Part shown: positions 37,847 to 48,694 of the stretch, piece by piece | How the letters are laid out: each line of letters begins with the position of its first letter | Position numbering within the stretch: the stretch's first letter is position 1 | Source of the DNA: Pteria penguin | Taxonomy: Eukaryota > Mollusca > Bivalvia > Pterioida > Pteriidae | NCBI GenBank assembly: GCA_035048485.1 | Contig: CM068592.1 | Location: forward strand, 32,238,001 to 32,302,000 | Length of the DNA: 64,000 bases | Direction of reading: 5' to 3' | Translations under genes and position numbers: made by a program | Notes under the pieces: model-generated | Told to the model about the DNA's origin: nothing | Database searches by the model: none | What the model saw: the letters and a program-made list of their open reading frames with translations, nothing else

Positions 37847-40800
37847 TCAAACCTCGTTATCTCGAAGTCGGAGGGACCGTGGAAAATACTTCGAGATATC
37901 CGTAGTTCAAGATATCCAAATTTCGAGTTTAGGATCACAAATCTTGCAGTTGTTAATGTACGCCGATTCATTTGACATTTGTGATTATTATAGTAGATGT
38001 ATGAGATATACATGTATTTATCAATAAATACGCAAGAAGATGTGCATATTGTATTGTTCCTAAATATTTAATCTAAATTTCATCATATTTATTTTATGAA
38101 TATATAGAGAATATACCACAAAACTGAAAACGTCAGGTTTCCTTTCCAGTAACATCGTGATTTAAATCCAATACTGGATATAACTGTCTTATACTATACA
38201 TAAAACCAAGGACGGGCTAACACATAAGACAAAATAAAGACACACGTCATAATTTTATTTAATTACTATTACTTTGCATAAAAATACATAGACATACACA
38301 CGGATTGGAAATAGTAATAATTAATGAGCACTGTAAAGAAATTTCTTTAAATGCAGGTATGAAAAAGCACTATTCACAGTTAATATTAATTATCTAATTT
38401 TGTGTCGAGTTTAATAAACTATCACCATTTATTAATATTTGGTATAAATAACAGGGTACGCACAGACGCGATCAATTATGTAATTACTGCGGCTTTGTAC
38501 ACCGACACGGTCAATTGACCACACCACGCGAGCGACCTGTCATTTAGGGTAAATGCCGCGGAGAATATTGTCAATAAGAAGCCAACTTCGAGATAAACCG
38601 GGTAAATAAGAACTTCGGGACTTGAAAATGTATTCGAGATAAGCATGGTATTCGACATATCAGTGTTCGACACATCCGGGTGAATTTAATCATAATATGA
38701 AGGATTTTTTTACGGGACCGACGTTCGACTTCGAGATATCCCGGGTATTCGAGATATCAGTGTTCGAGATATCGAAGTTTGACTGTATATATATATTATG
38801 TGAGATGACGCAGTGATGAATTTGGCATGCTAAAAGAACTCATGCTCGATAAAGATTGTCTGCTTTGTTCAAGACTTAATCCTTATACAAGCATGCAATG
38901 CTTTCCTTATTCAAGAGGCTGTTTTAATTTACATCTATACAAATCATACAGTAACATTTCCTAGTGACCTGATTATAGATCAAACTTTATATACAGAATA
39001 ATCAAGTAAAACTGATTAAAGCGACATTTATTGGACGAGAAATTGGTCATATAAAGACTAATGCATTACGTACAAGAATGAAATTTGATGAAACAGATTC
39101 TTTATAAACAATCTATAAGAATGTCGGTCTATTGGTTCCATAATTAGGATCAAGGCTTTCTCAACAGGGTTTGATTGAAAAGAAAACCCGATCTCAGTAA
39201 TCCGGGTTGAATTCCTCTGTATCATTTGAATTTCTTTTATGTATTAAGGTGCCGTACTTTCGAATCTGTTGCATGGAATTGTCATTTTTTGATATTACTA
39301 ACTTAATGGCATAGGAAACTGTAAGGTTAAACGTATTGTAATAATCATATAATACAGATGAAAAATAGAAAAAAGGATACCAGAAACTTGTAAATGATTA
39401 CTCATTAAGGTTTTCCCCAGACATTTTAGAATTCATATCACTTGGTGTATATATCTATATTTCTATTTGTTATCTCAAGTGACTTCCAAACAGTGTGGTG
39501 TCTGTTTTATAACGGTAAGTAAATAACAGAAGGTACCAAAGCGTATATTTAACCGTCCTAGTATGTATTTCATTATGCTAGTTTGTATTGCATTAAAGAT
39601 ATCTTCTGAAGAGGTTTAATACGAAAATATCTACCCAAAGAGTCAATGGGTGTACATCATATCTCAGTGTGAATCCTGCTCTTTACTCAATCCCTATTTC
39701 TTCAAAGAAGGATTGTACCAATCTGCAAGCTTACTGTGGACTTTATCAGCACAGGGCATATATGTAAGTTCATTATACTTTATCGCCTTTTATTCTACAA
39801 ACATAACATCTTTGCGTTGTTTGTGCAAGTCTCGATTCAAAATTGAAAACGATTAGACCAAAACAATTACCAAGAAGAAAGTAAGTACTGTTCAATAAAG
39901 AACCAAATAGAGAGTTTGTCACAGAGCAGTACACTGTCAACCGTGATGCCTTAATCAATGAAACCTCAGAATGAAATGAGTATAAATGGTAAAGCCTACA
40001 ACATGTATTTTCGTTGACTCCTTAAAATCGAATGTAAGACCAGGTTCCTGGAGGAGCATCAGAAGCTATTAATATACTATAACACCTCACTATTATCCCT
40101 GGTACAACAGACTGCTGCATTCACATGGTATATATGCATGTTATAATCAAATTGCTGTCAAGATCACATCTGACGAAGAATGATAATAATAAAAGTGTTT
40201 ATTTAGTATTATTCATTCTCTCGGTTTTTTGGTTTTGCCTAAACTTGCACATGACCTAGTTTTAACTTGACCTCAAAAATAATTATTTCTGTTCAATAAA
40301 CGAAAAAATTAAACATGTACGTAAAATACAGTCTAATAAGGAAGTCAACATGTCAAAGGATTGTATCTCACAAGCACAATTTGAAATTAAAATCACAGAA
40401 TAACAGAAGAGAATATTCTGTAGAAAGTATAACAACCAATAACGAGAACGCACATCATATAGTAACTTGTTGATATCGGACATTGTGATCTCGTATATAA
40501 ACCAAGGAAAGTCCCTTCAAGTGATTTACAAAAAAATAGATATGTAAAATAAGAATTTTATTGTCATAAAACATTTTATTTCTCTCTGATAGCCATTCAG
40601 TATCACTGTAACAGTGAAATGCAAATCTATCAAGACAGAATACCAGACACGTTCTGCTGAATTAACAGTATAAGAGGGAATATCAGATGTCTTTTATTGA
40701 TTTAATAGTAGAAAGGTTTTATCATATACCCTTGTACAGGATGATTGCTGAAGCTTCGAGACATGTACAGAATGACGTCAAGAAAGGAATAGCTGGACAT

Positions 40801-43800
40801 GATGCAGTCAACCGAAATCTGGTCTACTTACTTAAGGCTGCCAAGGTAAATGAAACTTATATATTCCAATTTGCTGTAATCAGCGAACAATGACCAATTC
40901 TGCAATATTAAGATAATAACTTAATAATATAAGACGACAATAATCAAATCCTGACAATCAAATAAAAAAATTCACCATAAATGTAAGACAAACTACTGCG
41001 AAATGCTGCGCAGAAAATGCTTTGAAATGTACAAGATATTCATACGCTCACATGCGTACACAAAAACTCAGATATAAGATAAATTGCTGTTTCCAGAGAC
41101 GATGACATTAGTGTCAGTGAGAAACTACTGTCAGATCAACTTAATATTAGATAGCATTTGATAATTCGCTCTGAGATTTAAATGCTAAATAAACAGTTTT
41201 ATGTTACACTTCAATATCACATCAGTAACGTAATAATGGAATATTTCCAATTTGAACTTCCAAACTCCTTACAAATATGCTATCTGTTTCAAAAGTAATT
41301 TTTCTACCTTTGACAGGCTCATTGTTATTTTTGTGTGGTGAAAGATTTTGTGGAAGCAGTAGAGGCATTAAAAGCCAGTTCAGATATTGTCAAAGTGATG
41401 CAAACACTATGTTGTTTCCTTGCAGCACATGGAGTATCAGAACAGTCTGGAGACTTCATAGAGGTCAGTAAATTTTGGAAATTCACAAGTTGCCTAACCT
41501 TTCTTCTAATGAATCGACCCTTCTCTTTACGCTCGAGAAATCTGATGAGGTCAAAACACTTGACACCTCGGTCATTCCTCATAAACGAAATTTACAAATT
41601 ACTACTAAACTTTTAACTCAGGGTTACAGATATCACAAGCTAAGAAAAACATTCGGCAAATTCTTCAGATATTATTCAGAACTTCTATCTAAATTTGGAA
41701 ATATTTCTTTTCAACAGTATGTATCCAATGGAATTTCCCATCCTAATTTTTACGATGATCTCGTATATTAACTAAGGAAACTAAAAGGCTCCGATAACGT
41801 TATTTTATCATGTAATAAAATAGTCAAACGTCTTCTAAATAGACGATATGATATTGAGATCATCAAAAAGACTATAGGTCTTGTATTTGGCCCCTCTACA
41901 GCCTTATGCAGACTTTTACTTGAACGTTGCACGCTGACTAACAGGGCGGTGGGGACTATATGACGGGCCTTGTCCAAACCTCTTTCAGAGGAGACATGGT
42001 CCTGAACCTCGTCCCCTCTGACTGTTAGTCGGGACTCCTACAGATCTAGGGTCTTAGCTCGCTTTCAGACTGGCAGAGCACGGTTTATTATGTTGATGTC
42101 GCATATATTTTTATACCATTATTTGTTTTACAATACCTAACGTGTTTATATTTTTATGATCTCTCAATATGCGATACCTGTCGACCCTTGTTCTTTACAT
42201 TGAGGATTATTTATAAATTTTTAAATGTACGTCGTTTGATTGTTCTGCTGTCACGGTGAGTGGGAAGGTGGGCCCGTAAACCGGTTAACCACACCATTTG
42301 TTTGGCTTTTGTCAAATAAATGACCGTCCTAAGTCGGTATCGTAATTGCACTACAATCAAATATTTTTGTAATGTGTTATATGTTCTAGTATATTATTTA
42401 TATTCGTGTATTGTATAGTTCCATGGTGACTTCTGCTATATAACTGAACCTGTAATTCCTCTTTTTTCTTGAACACACATCGGAAATATATTGTGACTTC
42501 TCATAATTTGACAATTATTTCGTCACAGCGATTTACAAATCTTGTGTTGTTTTCTTGTAGAGTGGGGCAGTAGGTTTAGAACAGATGACATGGATTAGAG
42601 AAACGCAAATTCAGCTTTTAGGAGATATAAGGTATCGTAGCATTTCATAACATAACATCATAACATTGCGATATCTCTACTTCACTCCTACTCAGGCAGA
42701 CAAAAAGAACAAAATTCACACTTATACATCTCCTTTGTTTTAAACACTGATGATAAATATTAATTCATAATGATTATGTTAAACTGTATACCATGGTAAA
42801 TTTTTTTGTAAGTACCACAATGATATTATATTAATTCATTCGGATTTCATATTTCATATGTATGAATAATGTGTTCGTATAATCAGGAAATTTGTATAGA
42901 AAATTTTCACTGAGCAAACCTTTACGTTGGTTATCTCTCGTTATCAGCCATTTGCATATCAAGGAGTGAAGTTTTGTGCTTTAATCAACCAAAATATAGA
43001 AATCATCTTTGAAAGTATAAATTGCTTGCAAACTAAATAATTATTAAGATACAATTTATTTCAAAACTGTTAAATTTTGTGCAAAATTACAGAAACCCTC
43101 CCCAAACAAAGGTAACACTATCAGTACAAGTAAGTTGTTTGACCCTAAATATGGCTGTCTACGGGAGGTAACTCGAATAAATTTAGCCTCGGTAAAAACT
43201 ATCTGTTGAGCGACAGCCACAGAATACGGCATTGAAGGAAAAATAACTTTTCACTTTAAATTTTTATTAAATAATGAACATGAATAGATATTTGTGTATA
43301 AGAAATTTGTTCATATTTTTCAATTTTACAATACTTTTTTCTTATAAAATGAATCATATGACTAAAGACAACACGGATTCAGAATTATTTACATATAAGT
43401 GTTAAATCTGCTTTGGGGTACCACAATATTATATTATTTCATTCGGATTTCACTTTCATATCTATGAAATATGTATTCGAATAATCTGGAAATTTGTATA
43501 GATAGTTTTCACTGAACAAACCTGTACGGGAATTATCTCCCTTTCTCAGACATTTTGTGGATCAACATGTGAAAATTTGTGCTTTAATCAACCAAAATAT
43601 AGACTGAATATCTTTAAAATTTGCTTACAAACCAAATAAATATTGAGATATAATTTATTTCAAACAAAAGTCTTACAATTGGTAATACTATGAATAAAAA
43701 TCTTTTGTTTGACCCTAAATATGACTGACTACGGGAGGTAACTCAAATAATTTTAGACTCGGAGAAAACTATCTATTGAGCGACAGCCACAGAATACGGC

Positions 43801-44656
43801 AATGAAGGAATATTAACTTTTCATTCGAATTTATATTAAATAATGAACATGAAGAGATATTTGTCTGTAAGAAATATTTTTTAATGTTACAATACTTTTT
43901 TTTATAATATGGGTCATATGACTGAAGACAACACGAATTCAGAATTATTTACATATAAGTCCTAAATCTACTTTGGGGTAGACTTTTTTTATTCGTCTTC
44001 CTTATTTTCAGACCCTATGCCGTGTTGTTGGTGGACGCATTTGACTTCCATGACATATCCCTCTCGTCTGCCATTGGTTGTTATGATGGTAATGCATACG
44101 AGAGACTGTTTAAGTCTACGATGTATGACCCACTGAATAAAGAAGAGGTAAGAATCTTAATCATGTTTTAATTGTTTACGCCCATATCGTATATATGTAA
44201 ATTCTGAAGCTGCCCTAAACAAGTTCGAAAATAAAGTATTAAAAATATAAGGAAAGCATACCTTCCTTTTAAATTTATGCACAAGTGTGTCAAAGCCTGG
44301 GAATTGCTGAATACAGGACATTTAACGCGTTATGTAATTGTTTATAATTCTTTACATTTACAAACTTTTCATAACATGTAAAACCAGATAAGTACATATG
44401 CGAATAACAAAAGAGAAATATGTTTTATTGAGAAACTGATTTTTGATTTTCTTTAGTATCAAGTAAATTACTAAGATCTAGAGCAGAATTGAATAAGGAA
44501 CATCTATTGTACAATTGTATGTTATAGTTCTATATAGAATTATCATATTAAACTTCATCAATGTATCACATCTGAACCCATTTTATTTTGAAGGTCCATC
44601 CATCATATTATAAATACCTCAAACCCTTCATTGAAGAGATGAAAGCTAAGTTATAA
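23409..44656 (+). CDS. ACOX1: Peroxisomal acyl-CoA oxidase, copy B (complete)
   Basis: Complete 15-exon gene, 672 codons (human ACOX1 has 660). Exons: 23409-23553, 29146-29308, 29577-29731, 30022-30129, 31366-31485, 32040-32155, 36279-36448, 36655-36817, 36929-37119, 39599-39763, 40740-40845, 41317-41463, 42561-42631, 44012-44147, 44594-44656. The start has A at -3 and gives a 13-residue extension before the NPDLQEERD segment that begins the mammalian protein. Motifs: [10 protein letters not shown] (Thr150, FAD contact), WWPG (Gly189; the next residue is Ala where A and human have Gly), [19 protein letters not shown], and VEGENTV with Glu432 as the expected catalytic base. The end Ala-Lys-Leu is a PTS1 peroxisomal signal. 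In the usually conserved IPRENML segment B reads IPRGNML (C keeps Glu). Introns 1, 6, 9, 10 and 12 are swollen by mobile elements but no exon is broken. Whether B is expressed cannot be seen. Confidence 0.95.
24225..24470 (-). repeat. PLE 3' tail fragment
   Basis: Antisense copy: ACACAAATCACCAAGGACAT, TACCGATTTAGGACGGTCAA and GTGGTTAACCGGTTTACCGG, then CTTACCGCAAAAGCAGCAC. ACOX-B intron 1. Confidence 0.65.
24960..25420 (+). mobile_element. Heavily decayed PLE RT fragment, ACOX-B intron 1
   Basis: No long frame remains, but the conceptual translation keeps pieces in the right order for the 8045-8521 [19 protein letters not shown], then [19 protein letters not shown] text near 25165-25205, then a FQQIV..KKDTNC block (matching the [14 protein letters not shown] segment) near 25250-25300 and an LYSDE.. 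block near 25330. Absent from the matching intron of copy C. Confidence 0.55.
26006..26451. mobile_element. Harbinger-like MITE, 446 bp
   Basis: Inverted ends of about 30 bp starting GGCCACAYCAAATTWATTAT, with TAA flanking on both sides (26003-26005 and 26452-26454). A 3-bp TWA duplication and GG-start ends suggest the PIF/Harbinger superfamily. No transposase. It is in the B-only part of ACOX intron 1. Confidence 0.7.
26812..27370 (+). repeat. 20-bp minisatellite, about 27 units
   Basis: Consensus GTATATYTATGTTCGTGCGT, nearly perfect. The main variation is T or C at one site, and one unit near 26901 reads TCGTGTGTGT. Since 20 is not a multiple of 3 and the unit has no stop, all three + frames stay open, giving the 190- to 238-codon frames here; these are not genes. 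Each unit contains a 13-base alternating pyrimidine-purine run. Not present in ACOX-C intron 1. Confidence 0.95.
28150..28770 (-). repeat. PLE 3' tail, near full length
   Basis: Antisense and very similar to 32727-33400 over its whole length (ACTGGCTCAGTTATGTGGCA; CCGTGCTCTGCCAGTCTGAA; GGACAAGGCCCGTCATATAG). The open frames within it on both strands are by-products of the repeat. ACOX-B intron 1; the C intron lacks it. Confidence 0.75.
31081..31337 (+). repeat. Dispersed repeat (CCCCCGGATCGATAGATC family), before ACOX-B exon 5
   Basis: TATGCCCCCGGATCGATAGA at the start and GATGCCACCGTGGGTATCAG ... CACAAACACAGCTTGTTT at the end. The exon 5 acceptor is 28 bp beyond its end. Also before exon 5 of C (61484-61696), but not A. 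Confidence 0.7.
32727..33420 (-). repeat. PLE 3' tail (reference copy of the dispersed repeat)
   Basis: Contains, in + order: TACTGGCTCAGTTATGTAGC near the end, the block TACGATACCGACTTAGGACG, GTGGTTAACCGGTTTACGGG, then GGGGACGAGGTTCTGGACC and CAACGTTCAAGTAAAAGTCT. The same blocks in the same order define all dispersed copies listed below. It is physically joined to the RT region here and at 41480-42475. Confidence 0.8.
32727..35570 (-). mobile_element. Penelope-like retroelement (PLE), decayed, in ACOX-B intron 6
   Basis: On the - strand it begins near 35570 with a conserved N-terminal region (about 35190-35120: [19 protein letters not shown]), then [15 protein letters not shown] (about 35050-34990), and RT core blocks (about 34270-33830) with [16 protein letters not shown] and a YLDD catalytic motif. 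A C-terminal region to about 33450 ([23 protein letters not shown]) precedes a 3' tail of about 700 bp ending at 32727. It has in-frame stops, for example TAA just before QIVGIPMG and TGA after NKANT, so it is inactive. Copy C has the empty site at 63111-63120, which fixes both edges; ATTATAG flanks both sides and may be the target duplication. LYTT-type PLE RT is the closest family I recognise. Confidence 0.82.
35585..35775 (-). repeat. Older PLE tail fragment shared by B and C
   Basis: ACTTTATTTGTGTCGTTATT, GTTTACGAGCCCACCTCCCC and the GAACAAAGACCAACAGTTTA end. The same fragment is at 63490-63675 in ACOX-C intron 6, so this insertion predates the B/C duplication, whereas the 2.84-kb PLE beside it is younger. 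Confidence 0.6.
37735..37843. repeat. (TA)n tract
   Basis: Near-pure TA run abutting the pogo-like MITE. Frames of alternating Tyr-Ile over it are spurious. Confidence 0.95.
37844..38785. mobile_element. pogo/Tigger-like MITE, 942 bp
   Basis: Inverted ends CAGTCAAACCTCGTTATCTC (left) and CAGTCAAACTTCGATATCTC (right, complement) with further TTCGAGATATC copies inside both ends. TA lies on each side, within a (TA)n tract. The CAGT...CCTCG terminus is that of pogo/Tigger elements, which duplicate TA. No transposase frame is present. Lies in ACOX-B intron 9. Confidence 0.8.
38786..39598. other. Rest of ACOX-B intron 9
   Basis: AT-rich sequence between the pogo-like MITE and exon 10; nothing recognisable. 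Confidence 0.5.
41480..42475 (+). mobile_element. 5'-truncated PLE copy in ACOX-B intron 12
   Basis: Starts about 20 bp after the exon 12 donor. The first 290 bp encode the PLE C-terminus ([20 protein letters not shown], then [10 protein letters not shown]) ending in a stop at 41769-41771. The remaining 700 bp are the same 3' tail as the - strand element at 32727-33450, in opposite orientation, ending near TCTTTTTTCTT at 42472. This copy shows directly that the very abundant dispersed repeat in the window is a PLE 3' untranslated tail. Only the 3' kilobase was inserted, as expected from incomplete target-primed reverse transcription. Confidence 0.82.
42812..43980 (+). repeat. Tandem duplication (~600 and ~560 bp) in ACOX-B intron 13
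   Basis: Units 42812-43417 and 43418-43980 share GTACCACAATRATATTATAT, AATTTGTATAGATAGTTTTC, GAGCGACAGCCACAGAATAC and AAGTCCTAAATCTACTTTGG with small differences. Ends close to the exon 14 acceptor at 44011. Confidence 0.85.
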
Positions 44657-45771
44657 TGTGTGTCACCAAGATCTGACATTCGGGAAAAAATTCGCAGTTT
44701 TACACCAAGATGTTTGACAGTATTAACATGGAAGAGAAAAAGTAGTTTTCAAATTGGTAGACAGTACTTAAGCTTTGGTTTGTAGCGATGTATTGTACTT
44801 GATTATACAAAATTTTCTCATTGTCAACGTTTATTCGAAAGGAGGCTTAGCATTATTAAACGTAATATCTAAAACATTGTGATGTATCAGTCTTATTGAG
44901 GACACCGATGAAAGATACTTATTAATATATGATTTTCTTCAATTGACTTTGAGGACGTTAAATAGTCATCTATATACATTTACATTATGGTATACCATTT
45001 TTGAAAAACGTCAATTGTACATTCCCAAAATGTTCGTTTGATTGCTGTTCCTTTTTTGATTGAACAATTTTAAAGTACTAATGTACTTTTTACATAATAT
45101 TTTAATTAAAAAGAATATCATGAATGTTGATGATGATAATTCAGTTCTGTGTTTGTGTGTGTGTTTTTTTCTCTAATTGCTTAATATTAATCTAGATAAG
45201 AAAGATGTGCTTACAAACATGCATTACTTCACATATACATCTGTTGATAATTAAACTCTGTATAATATTTATGTATCATTTATAACCTGCAAATAAATAT
45301 GCTGTTGATTAAATTACTACAGTTATTTTTTTACCTATGTCTTATTTTTGTTTTTATTTATGTATTTAATATTTTTTATTTAATTTCTTTTTTTCCATTT
45401 TTTTTTTTTTTTTTTTTTTCATTTTTGAAAGACAAAATCATTCACGTGCATATTGTAAGAAGACATAATTCAAACTAGTGTTAAATTTTTAAGGATGGGT
45501 TTATATAATTCATCAATACACAAAAGTCTCAAAAGTCTATCAAATACAGAAAACTATAACTTCTTCATTGTTTATAAATTATTTTCAAACCTCTTACTAC
45601 AACTATTATTTATACAACGTTCTATAATTTCTATGCAAACTGTTTATTATGATATGAAAAATATCTACGCTAAATCTACATTAATGTTTCTCTATTGAAT
45701 TTTCGTATCAAGGTCTTTGCATCCTCTTTATTAATGTAATTTCCCTTCCGTTCATTTTTTCTTCTGCCGGA
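44657..45771. other. 3' flank of ACOX-B
   Basis: Likely 3' UTR to about 45300, then AT-rich DNA with a poly-T run (45398-45420). The 67-codon frame at 45495 has no family features. The convergent - strand ZU5-like gene ends at 45772. Confidence 0.5.
45292..45297 (+). terminator. Candidate poly(A) signal, ACOX-B
   Basis: AATAAA 636 bp after the stop of B, followed within 110 bp by T-rich sequence; the intervening 3' region holds no other recognisable feature. Confidence 0.45.
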
Positions 45772-46482
45772 TTATAGGAAAAAGAAACTGTGATCCATGT
45801 GTCCCCAAGGGAATGTAAACAGCTCGGTAGGTATCATCTTCTTGTTGACAATGTTGAATTTAGCATATCCCATTCCTTGTGATGCGTTGGTAGGACGCAA
45901 GGTGAACAGATGATAATTGAACCTTGACGCATGCCGAAATACTAAATATTCACAAGAGTCTCCAGTAGCACCACCGCAAACGTGAATCCTTATCTTTGAG
46001 TTATCCTGAAGAAATATCTCCCGTGAATCACTTCCTGTGATTGTTTGAAAAATCATAAACTACCAGTAGAAGCACTGGTGGGATCATGTGCCATGGAAGA
46101 GAAAGCATCCCCTGCTGATCGGTCACACCTTCCGTGATGCATAGAATTATGCAAGCTAGTAAAACTCCTTATGTTAATGCATAGCCGTAGTCGACATAGT
46201 GGTAAATAGTCATGATTAGAAGGGCGGGATATTGTAATACAAAAATTTTCATTTGATAAAATTTGAATTTGGACTGTGGATATGTATTATTATGTATATG
46301 TGAATGTATGTCCAAGAGGCATTTGACATTCGATTAGTTTAAAAGTGCGCCGTCTGTTGAGAATAAAGGAATATTTTCATTCACCACGATCGCTTCCTTC
46401 ACATTAATGTAAAAATTTGGTGTCAGAATGTGCATTTGAAACGTAATTGGAATTTTTGTTTTATCTCTGCCTCTGGAATTGA

Positions 46483-46752
46483 TTGATTGATTATTGTTTT
46501 ACGTCACTCCACGATTATTTCACGTATATGGTGACGGCATCTGCCTGATGCATTGCATACAAATTTAGACCTTTGCAACGGACCCACCCGAAGCAGTGAG
46601 GGATCTTTTACGTGCCACGCCTACCGTGACACGGGACCTCGGTTTTTACTGTCTCATCCGATAGACAGAACACCGGTGTGCCCCGGGCGGGAGTCGAACC
46701 CGCGACCTCTCGATCACGAGCCGAGCACCTTATCCACTAGTCCACACCGGCT
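46483..46752 (-). mobile_element. RUDI-like SINE with target duplication
   Basis: Same order on the - strand: GGTTCGACTCCCG-type B-box near 46690, A-box near 46730, CATCAGGCAGATGCCGTCAC near 46540, tail (TCAA)n at 46483. Flanked by the perfect 15-bp duplication TGCCTCTGGAATTGA at 46468-46482 and 46753-46767. It lies between blocks 3 and 4 of the ZU5-like gene. Confidence 0.88.
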
Positions 46753-47094
46753 TGCCTCTGGAATTGAAACCCTCTAGTGGGAATGGCATTTAGTCGGGTA
46801 CCCTGGTTTCCTCTACTACAAATATTCGATATAACCAAAGAGAATATCCATAACAGCTTGCATTTAGTCATCCACCAAACCTAATGGAAGTGGGAATCAT
46901 TTCAGTCGGGCAATATGTATAGCGTCATGGCTATCACAGTTATATATATCGATATTAAATGTTACTTGTAGTCATTATAAGGACGGCATTAAGTCACCAT
47001 TGCCTTGTAAAACAAAGGAAAGAAGATATGAGAAACCTCGTCGCCACAGACATGTAGATGATAAAAGAATGATCTCGCAAAAAGACATCACGAA

Positions 47095-47255
47095 GTTGTG
47101 GTACCGATTTAGGACGGTCACTTGAAATGAAATCATCACTCACTTCATGTGCATTACCGGTATACGGGCCAATCTTCCTACTCACCAGAAAACAGTACAA
47201 AAGAAGGAAACAGGACAAAGCTGTTTGACACAAAACACCAAGGACATGCACACAA
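47095..47255 (-). repeat. PLE 3' tail fragment
   Basis: GTACCGATTTAGGACGGTCA, TACCGGTATACGGGCC, TCCTACTCACCAGAAAACAG and the terminal ACAAAACACCAAGGACATGC block, antisense. Lies between blocks 3 and 4 of the ZU5-like gene. Confidence 0.6.
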
Positions 47256-48031
47256 TCCATCCACTCAGTGTGTCAAGTTGAGTTTTAAGACCAATTCAAG
47301 TATTCTTACGTGCTGAAATGTGTAGTACGGAAAGAGAGAAGATCATCATTCACGCTTAAGTTGTATCCCATTATTTCGTCTGAATCTATTATTCTGACTC
47401 CTCCATCATCTAGAAGTTGATACAGTATTATCTCTGTCTGTTCTTCGTCGGCAATACTTTTAATGGGAAGGAGAGGGATTTGTACTTTAACTGGCGTATG
47501 GAAGTCCTCCTTGCCACTTTCTACATACACATGGATTGCTTTACATATGGATAGAATGGAACTGTCTTTGATTGTTTTCATCCTGTTTTCTCTACCAGGT
47601 ACAACCTGCACAATGACATCTATTATTTTTTTTTAATCTATTTCATTTTTACATTTTTGAAGTTTATTTACTTATGTTCTCCCCGACCATAGTATTCTTA
47701 GTGATGTCTCTAAATACATCGTATTTTTTTTACCATTTGCTTCATTCATTTATCTATTATTTAGTCACTCACATATACTATATTCAATGTATGTTTATTG
47801 TCTGAGCGTCAGCTTTTCTTTAAATAGGTATAACGCTTTACAGGTACCTTTATAAGTTTTACTTTACCTTTACATCAACAGTTCTGTTTTGAATTGTTGA
47901 ACCGCTAGAAAAAATCACTTTGCATTTCTCATCGTTAGCTGTATAGTTCGTTCCTGCAGGAGTAATTACTTGCCCCTTCTTGACGATAGCAGTACTAGTT
48001 ATATAGAATGGATGATCTTTTTCAAGTTTGA

Positions 48032-48166
48032 ACTTGATAGTGTCGTCCTGAAACAGACACATTTATTGAATGTTTTACTTGATAGTGTCGTCCTGAAACA
48101 GACACATTTATTGAATGTTTTACTTGATAGTGTCGTCCTGAAACAGACACATTTATTGAATGTTTT
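48032..48166 (-). repeat. 45-bp direct repeat x3 carrying a splice acceptor
   Basis: Three consecutive 45-bp units start at 48032, 48077 and 48122. Read on the - strand, each holds a pyrimidine-rich tract, the acceptor TGTCTGTTTCAG and the first exon bases GACGACACTATCAAGT. Only the innermost copy (exon edge at 48047) leads into the open exon 48047-47868. The two outer copies run into TAA a few codons after the AG, so their use would give a premature stop. Confidence 0.85.
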
Positions 48167-48694
48167 ACTTGCAATTCTATTAATATTATCAACAGCCAAC
48201 TACATTTATCAAAACAATACATATATAGCAGTAAATATCATGATGATTGAGCTTGTCTCGTGTATAAATGATCACATGTAAATGACATTATTCTTTACTT
48301 TATATAGTGTTGGTTTTTGAAAATATACACGGTTTGGTACTTCTTCGATATTGCTGATATTAGTATATAATTCATCAAACTATATCCTTACTTAGAGAAA
48401 AACGATATTCCTTTTTTGTTTTAGGACACAGATATGAAATTTACCACATAAACCCATTCGTCTTCTTCTTGGCGGAAATAAAGTGTCTTAAACTGTGCTC
48501 TAACATTGTATCGTTTTATGTATGTAAATATACCTTTTTTTCTACATTTCGCGTTTCCCAGCCAGCCTCTTTCCAAACGTGAACAAAGAAGATCTTGTCA
48601 TCCATACCACATGACTCAAAAACATGAATGGTCAAATCAACTGGAAGAGTAAGCTGTGTGTTACGACTGAACGGCAAAGTCTCACTTTCTTTAA

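Noticed and set aside
37656..38027. Tyr-Ile repeat proteins on both strands
   Set aside because: Translation of a (TA)n tract; the same applies to 54049-54277.
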